A DNA stretch of 64,000 nucleotides, from the NCBI RefSeq assembly GCF_011174705.1, contig NZ_JAANIJ010000001.1, positions 558,001 through 622,000 of the forward strand, in the 5' to 3' direction. This DNA is from Tessaracoccus coleopterorum (GTDB lineage: Bacteria; Actinomycetota; Actinomycetes; Propionibacteriales; Propionibacteriaceae). The notes under the pieces are model-generated. The model was given only the letters and a program-made list of their open reading frames with translations. It made no database searches and was not told where the DNA came from. Within the stretch, counting starts at the first letter, position 1; each line of letters begins with the position of its first letter. Both the position numbers and the translations under genes were made by a program. Shown one piece after another: positions 60,723 to 64,000 of this stretch.

Positions 60723-61083
60723 CGATCTGCTTGCCGAACGGGAAGCAGGTCACGGGGATCATCTTCAGGCTCACCCACGCGTTGGCGATGCCGACGATGG
60801 TCAGCGTCTGCGCGAGCGCGGTCAGCACGTGGATCAGCGCGAGCCACCATCCGGCGATGACGAACCAGATGCCGTTCATGATCGCGGAGCCCGCTCCCGC
60901 ATTGGGGCGCTTGACGACGGACTTGCCGAACGGCCACAGCACGTAACGGGCCATCCGGAATGACGCGATGCCCACCGGGATGGTGACCACCAGGATGCAG
61001 GCAAGGATGCCCGCCACGAAGTAGCCGAGCGCCAGCCAGAAGCCGCCGAGGACCACCCAGATCAGGTTGAGTACGGTTCGCAT
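60700..61083 (-). CDS. YccF (DUF307) family membrane protein
   Basis: An intact 127-residue protein with two YccF domains. It begins MRTVLNLIWVVLGGFWLALG and shows TIPVGIASFRMARYVLWPFG, then WFVIAGWWLALIHVLTALAQ, repeating as VSLKMIPVTCFPFGKQIV. The paired P.G...F.....WPFG motifs define the family. Three to four hydrophobic segments; function unknown. It converges on the NRDE gene. Confidence 0.92.
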   Translation of the reverse strand: MRTVLNLIWVVLGGFWLALGYFVAGILACILVVTIPVGIASFRMARYVLWPFGKSVVKRPNAGAGSAIMNGIWFVIAGWWLALIHVLTALAQTLTIVGIANAWVSLKMIPVTCFPFGKQIVNSGGVL

Positions 61084-61166
61084 GTGTTTCGCCCTTCCCG
61101 AGAAACAACAGTGCCCAGTGTAGAGAGCGGCGCCAACACCCGGGCGACACCTCCCGACTTCCCCGT

Positions 61167-61172
61167 TACCCT
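61167..61172 (+). promoter_or_regulatory. -10 box of the trmB-truA unit
   Basis: TACCCT, 6 bp before ATG 61179. Confidence 0.4.
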
Positions 61173-61178
61173 GATGGG

Positions 61179-61908
61179 ATGGATCCGCTCCCACCGCGCC
61201 TGCACCGCGATGTCGTCAGCTTCGTGCGGCGCAGCACCCGCATGAATGAGTCGCAGATGAAGGCCTGGGACCGCCACCACGACACCTTCGTGATCGAGGT
61301 TCCGCACGCCGAGCTCTCCACCTCCATCTCGCCTGACGCACGGGTCGACTGGGCCGCCGAGTTCGGCCGCACCGCGCCCCTGATCGTCGAGATCGGCTCC
61401 GGCGCCGGCGACTCCCTCGTCCCGATGGCGGAGGGCGCAGGGACGCCGACGTGATCGCCTTCGAGGTGTTCGAACCCGCGGTCGCCTCCACGCTCAGCAG
61501 GATCGCCCGACATGATCTCGACAACGTGCGCATCGTGGTGGCCGACGGCTCCCAGGGCCTCGCGCGGCTGTTCGACGACGGTGCCGTCTCCGAGCTCTGG
61601 ACGTTCTTCGCCGACCCGTGGCACAAGAAGCGTCACCACAAGCGGCGCCTGATCGGGCACGACTTCGCAGACGTCGTCGCCGACAAGCTCGCGCCCGGCG
61701 GGCTGTGGCGGCTCGCGACCGACTGGGAGGATTACGCCCTCTGGATGCGTGAGCACCTCGACGCCGCTCCCAGGCTGGAGAACGTCCACGGCGGTTGGGC
61801 CCCCGGCTCGAGGAGCGCCCCGTCACCAAGTACGAGCGCCGCGGCCTCGACGCGGGCCGCACCGTCTACGACCTCACCTACCGGAGGGTCGATGCGCCTC
61901 AGGATTGA
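61179..61908 (+). CDS. trmB: tRNA (guanine-N7-)-methyltransferase TrmB
   Basis: Methylates G46 of tRNA with SAM. About 244 residues. Seen are the SAM-binding LIVEIGSGAGDSLVPMA, VIAFEVFEPAVASTL, FFADPWHKKRHHKRRLI, a family hallmark, and LATDWEDYALWMREHLD, with the C-terminal TKYERRGLDAGRTVYDL. Breaks near 61437 and 61801. The stop (61906-61908) lies inside truA, overlapping it by 17 bp, so the two RNA-modification genes are coupled. Confidence 0.93.
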
Positions 61909-62697
61909 CCTCGCCTATGACGGCACCGACTTCCACGGCTGGGCCACCCAGCCGGGGTTGCGCACCGTGCAGGGCGTTCTGGAGCAGTGGATCGGTCAGG
62001 TGCTGCGGCTCCCGGAGACCCGACGCTGGTGGTTGCCGGCCGCACCGACGCGGGCGTGCACGCGCGGGCTCAGGTGTGCCACGTCGACCTGGACGTCGAC
62101 GCCGATCCATCGTCCGACCTCGAGCGGCGGCTGCGCCGGGTGTTGCCCCACGACGTCGCCGTCCGCGGGGTCGGCCTCGCCCCGAAGGGTTCGATGCCCG
62201 CTTCTCCGCCACCTGGCGGCGCTACTGCTACCGGCTGATCGAGGAGGGCGGCTTCCCCGATCCGCTGCTGCGCGGGCACATCGCGCGCCTACCGTTCCGG
62301 CTCGACCCCGCCACCCTCAACGCCGCCACCGCCACCGTCACCGGGCTGCGCGACTTCGCGCCCTTCTGCAAGCCGCGCGACGGCGCCACCACGATCCGGG
62401 AGCTGCGCGAGCTCGAGGCCGTGCGCCGACCCGACGGCGTCGTCGAGATCTGGCTGCAGGCCGACGCCTTCTGCCACTCGATGGTCCGTTCGCTGGTCGG
62501 GCCCTCACCGCCGTCGGTGGGGGCGCCGCGACCTGGCGTGGCTGGAGTCCGTGGCAGCCAGCCCGACCCGTCACTCCGATGTCCTGGTGATGCCCGCCAA
62601 CGGCCTGACCCTCGAGGCCGTCGGATACCCCGCAGACGATCTGCTCGCCGAGCGCGCCGGGCAGGCCCGCAACGTTCGAACCCTGGAGGACACGTGA
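61892..62697 (+). CDS. truA: tRNA pseudouridine synthase A
   Basis: Converts U38-U40 in the tRNA anticodon arm to pseudouridine. About 270 residues. Motifs: RIDLAYDGTDFHGWATQPG, nucleophile Asp in VAGRTDAGVHARAQV, FSATWRRYCYRL, CHSMVRSLVG and SDVLVMPANGLTLEAVGY. Breaks near 62020, 62190 and 62508. ATG 61892 lies within trmB, and its stop overlaps the next gene by 4 bp. Confidence 0.94.
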
Positions 62698-63284
62698 GTC
62701 ACTACTTCGAGACCCCGACGATCCGCTCGTCACCGGCGAGTTCACGGCCACCATTTTCGGGCGGGAGCTGACGTTCACCACCGCCCCCGGGTGTTCTCCG
62801 GTTCCCGCCTCGATCTGGGTACCTCGGTGCTGCTGCGCGAGATCGACCCCCGGTCGGCGGCCGCGTGCTGGATCTCGGCTGCGGGGTCGGCACGATCGCC
62901 GTCGGGTTGGCGCTCGCGTCGCCCGAGGTGTGCGTCGACGCCGTCGACGTCAACGAGCGCGCCGTGCAGCTGACGAACCTGAACGCGGCCCGGCATGCCG
63001 TCGCCGACCGGGTCCACGCGCTGACGCCCGACGCGGTGCCCACCGACCGGCGCTACGACGAGATCTGGTCGAACCCACCGATCCGCATCGGCAAGGACGC
63101 GCTGCACGAACTCCTGCTCACGTGGCTGGCGCGGCTGAACCCCGGCGGCTGCGCGTACCTGGTGGTCGGAAGGAACCTGGGTGGCGACTCGCTGCAGCGG
63201 TGGCTGACCGATCAGGGCCATCCCACCGAGCGGTTGGCCTCGGCGAAGGGTTTCCGGGTCCTGCGGGCCAACAAGCTGAAGTAG
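62694..63284 (+). CDS. Class I SAM methyltransferase (RsmC/RlmG small-domain type)
   Basis: About 197 residues of the MTS domain found in 16S/23S guanine-N2 methyltransferases. The SAM loop is VLDLGCGVGTIAVGLAL, the acidic ribose-binding region is VDAVDVNERAVQLTNLNA, and the catalytic NPPI motif is IWSNPPIRIGKDALHELL. The start is VSHYFETPDDPLV; an early FSGSRLDLGTSVLL is also typical. Breaks near 62718, 62790 and 62858. It is the third gene of an RNA-modification run, so an rRNA substrate is likely. Confidence 0.88.
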
Positions 63285-63406
63285 TCGCCACTCCGCCAAG
63301 ACCGGTCCGGTGTCTCCTCCGGCCCGGACGCGACCGTCACTCCGGTCACCCTGCGCGACGGTTCCCCGCGCCACTTCCCACGGCACGCGACGACCCCGCG
63401 AACAAG

Positions 63407-63437
63407 TTGAAGCAGTAACTATTTTGGGGCCTAGGAT
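63407..63437 (+). promoter_or_regulatory. Promoter candidate of sodA
   Basis: TTGAAG (63407-63412) and TAGGAT (63432-63437) with a 19-bp spacer; the leader to ATG 63489 is about 45 bases. AAGGAG at 63477-63482 is the ribosome-binding site. This gene is therefore not leaderless. Confidence 0.45.
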
Positions 63438-63488
63438 GGATGGGTCCGTGCGCCACGACCGGCGCGAGCCCATCAGAAGGAGTCAGCC

Positions 63489-64000
63489 ATGACCTACACC
63501 CTCCCGGATCTCCCCTACGACTACAGCGCGCTCGCTCCCCACATCGCTCCCGAGATCATGGAGCTGCATCACAGCAAGCACCACGCCGCCTACGTCGCCG
63601 GCGCCAACGCCGCGCTGGAGCAGCTGGCGGAGGCCCGCGAGTCGGGCAACCTCGGCGCAGTCAACAAGCTGGAGAAGGATCTGGCCTTCCACCTCGGCGG
63701 CCATATCAACCACTCCGTGTTCTGGAAGAACATGTCGCCCGACGGCGGCGGCGAGCCCACCGGTGACGTCGCCGAGGCCATCGGCGAGTTCTTCGGCTCC
63801 TTCGACGGTTTCAAGAAGCAGTTCAACGCCGTCGCCAACGGCATCCAGGGCTCCGGCTGGTCCATGCTCGTCTGGGACACGCTGGGCCAGCGCCTGAACA
63901 TCAACCAGCTGTTCGACCAGCAGGGCAACCTTCCCGTCGGTCAGCTGCCCATCCTGCAGCTCGACATGTGGGAGCACGCCTTCTACCTGCAGTACAAGAA
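63489..64000 (+). CDS. sodA: Superoxide dismutase (Fe/Mn), 5' part
   Basis: The window ends inside this gene; 170 residues are present and read without a break. The protein begins [17 protein letters not shown]. Metal ligands are His in [12 protein letters not shown], His in [13 protein letters not shown], and Asp and His in [23 protein letters not shown] is the usual region before the third ligand. It removes superoxide in the cytoplasm, with katA as the hydrogen peroxide-removing counterpart at 28.8 kb. Mn or Fe preference cannot be settled. Confidence 0.96.
   Translation, partial: MTYTLPDLPYDYSALAPHIAPEIMELHHSKHHAAYVAGANAALEQLAEARESGNLGAVNKLEKDLAFHLGGHINHSVFWKNMSPDGGGEPTGDVAEAIGEFFGSFDGFKKQFNAVANGIQGSGWSMLVWDTLGQRLNINQLFDQQGNLPVGQLPILQLDMWEHAFYLQYK

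Noticed and set aside
1-64000. tRNA, tmRNA or rRNA genes
   Set aside because: I looked for T-arm and acceptor-stem patterns and found none that fold convincingly; rnpB is the only stable RNA I can support.

Overview
The window is GC-rich (about 70 %) actinobacterial chromosome. glnE with an adenylylatable glnA, a GlnR-type box before glnA, DUF4191 after lipA, an actinobacterial EF-G2, a SigE-family sigma factor and the ATP-grasp/alpha-E/transglutaminase set point to Actinomycetota. The overall flavour is that of Propionibacteriaceae such as Tessaracoccus, but the genus is inference. Nothing indicates a plasmid or prophage. No tRNA or CRISPR array was found; the stable RNA gene is rnpB, and there is one FMN riboswitch.

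Reading caution: about four genes in five, including essential ones (lipA, glnA, glmM, rpsI, rplM, truA, coaBC), are split between frames. Where I traced the break, one G or C is missing from a run of 3-6. The direction is nearly always a loss, so I treat these as sequence errors and give each gene as one span. True remnants are called pseudogenes: the GH3 tail at 18974-19450 and the sugar-binding-protein tail at 38851-39055.

Layout. 1-4618: DUF554 end, lipB-lipA (lipoate synthesis), DUF4191, ABC-F ATPase. 4625-11849: aldehyde dehydrogenase and TetR, then a divergent coupled set of GH1 beta-glucosidase, MFS carrier, PLP deaminase/aldolase and aldonolactone oxidase. 11851-13343: GAP-family membrane protein and aldo/keto reductase. 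13344-15659: a promoter region with inverted repeats, then histidine kinase, response regulator and a 55-aa secreted two-cysteine peptide, all overlapping. This is the best candidate for an undescribed signalling system. 15699-20975: AAA ATPase, RDD protein, dicarboxylate carrier, GH3 remnant, ABC exporter. 21080-30741: glnA, a DUF222/HNH protein, a membrane protein, MMPL transporter, quinone oxidoreductase, fur-katA. 30745-34274: alanine symporter, then an FMN-riboswitch-controlled permease and binding protein (RibX/RibY-like). 34336-43323: MFS, glnE, a small sugar locus with a LacI regulator and a transporter remnant, and glnA2. 43407-51315: DUF2510 protein, map, sigma/anti-sigma, two transglutaminases, an ATP-grasp/alpha-E fusion, rnpB. 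51316-51845 has no gene but four of the five copies of a 55-bp repeat. 51846-64000: RNB nuclease, zinc ribbon protein, glmM, rpsI-rplM, EF-G2, coaBC, NRDE protein, YccF protein, trmB-truA-methyltransferase and the start of sodA.

A unifying regulatory feature is a TANNNT -10 box placed 5-8 bp, most often exactly 7 bp, before the start codon of more than twenty genes. This implies widespread leaderless transcription and was used to choose several starts. Nitrogen control is well represented: glnA carries the GlnE target tyrosine, GlnE is encoded about 13 kb away, and GlnA2 lacks that tyrosine.
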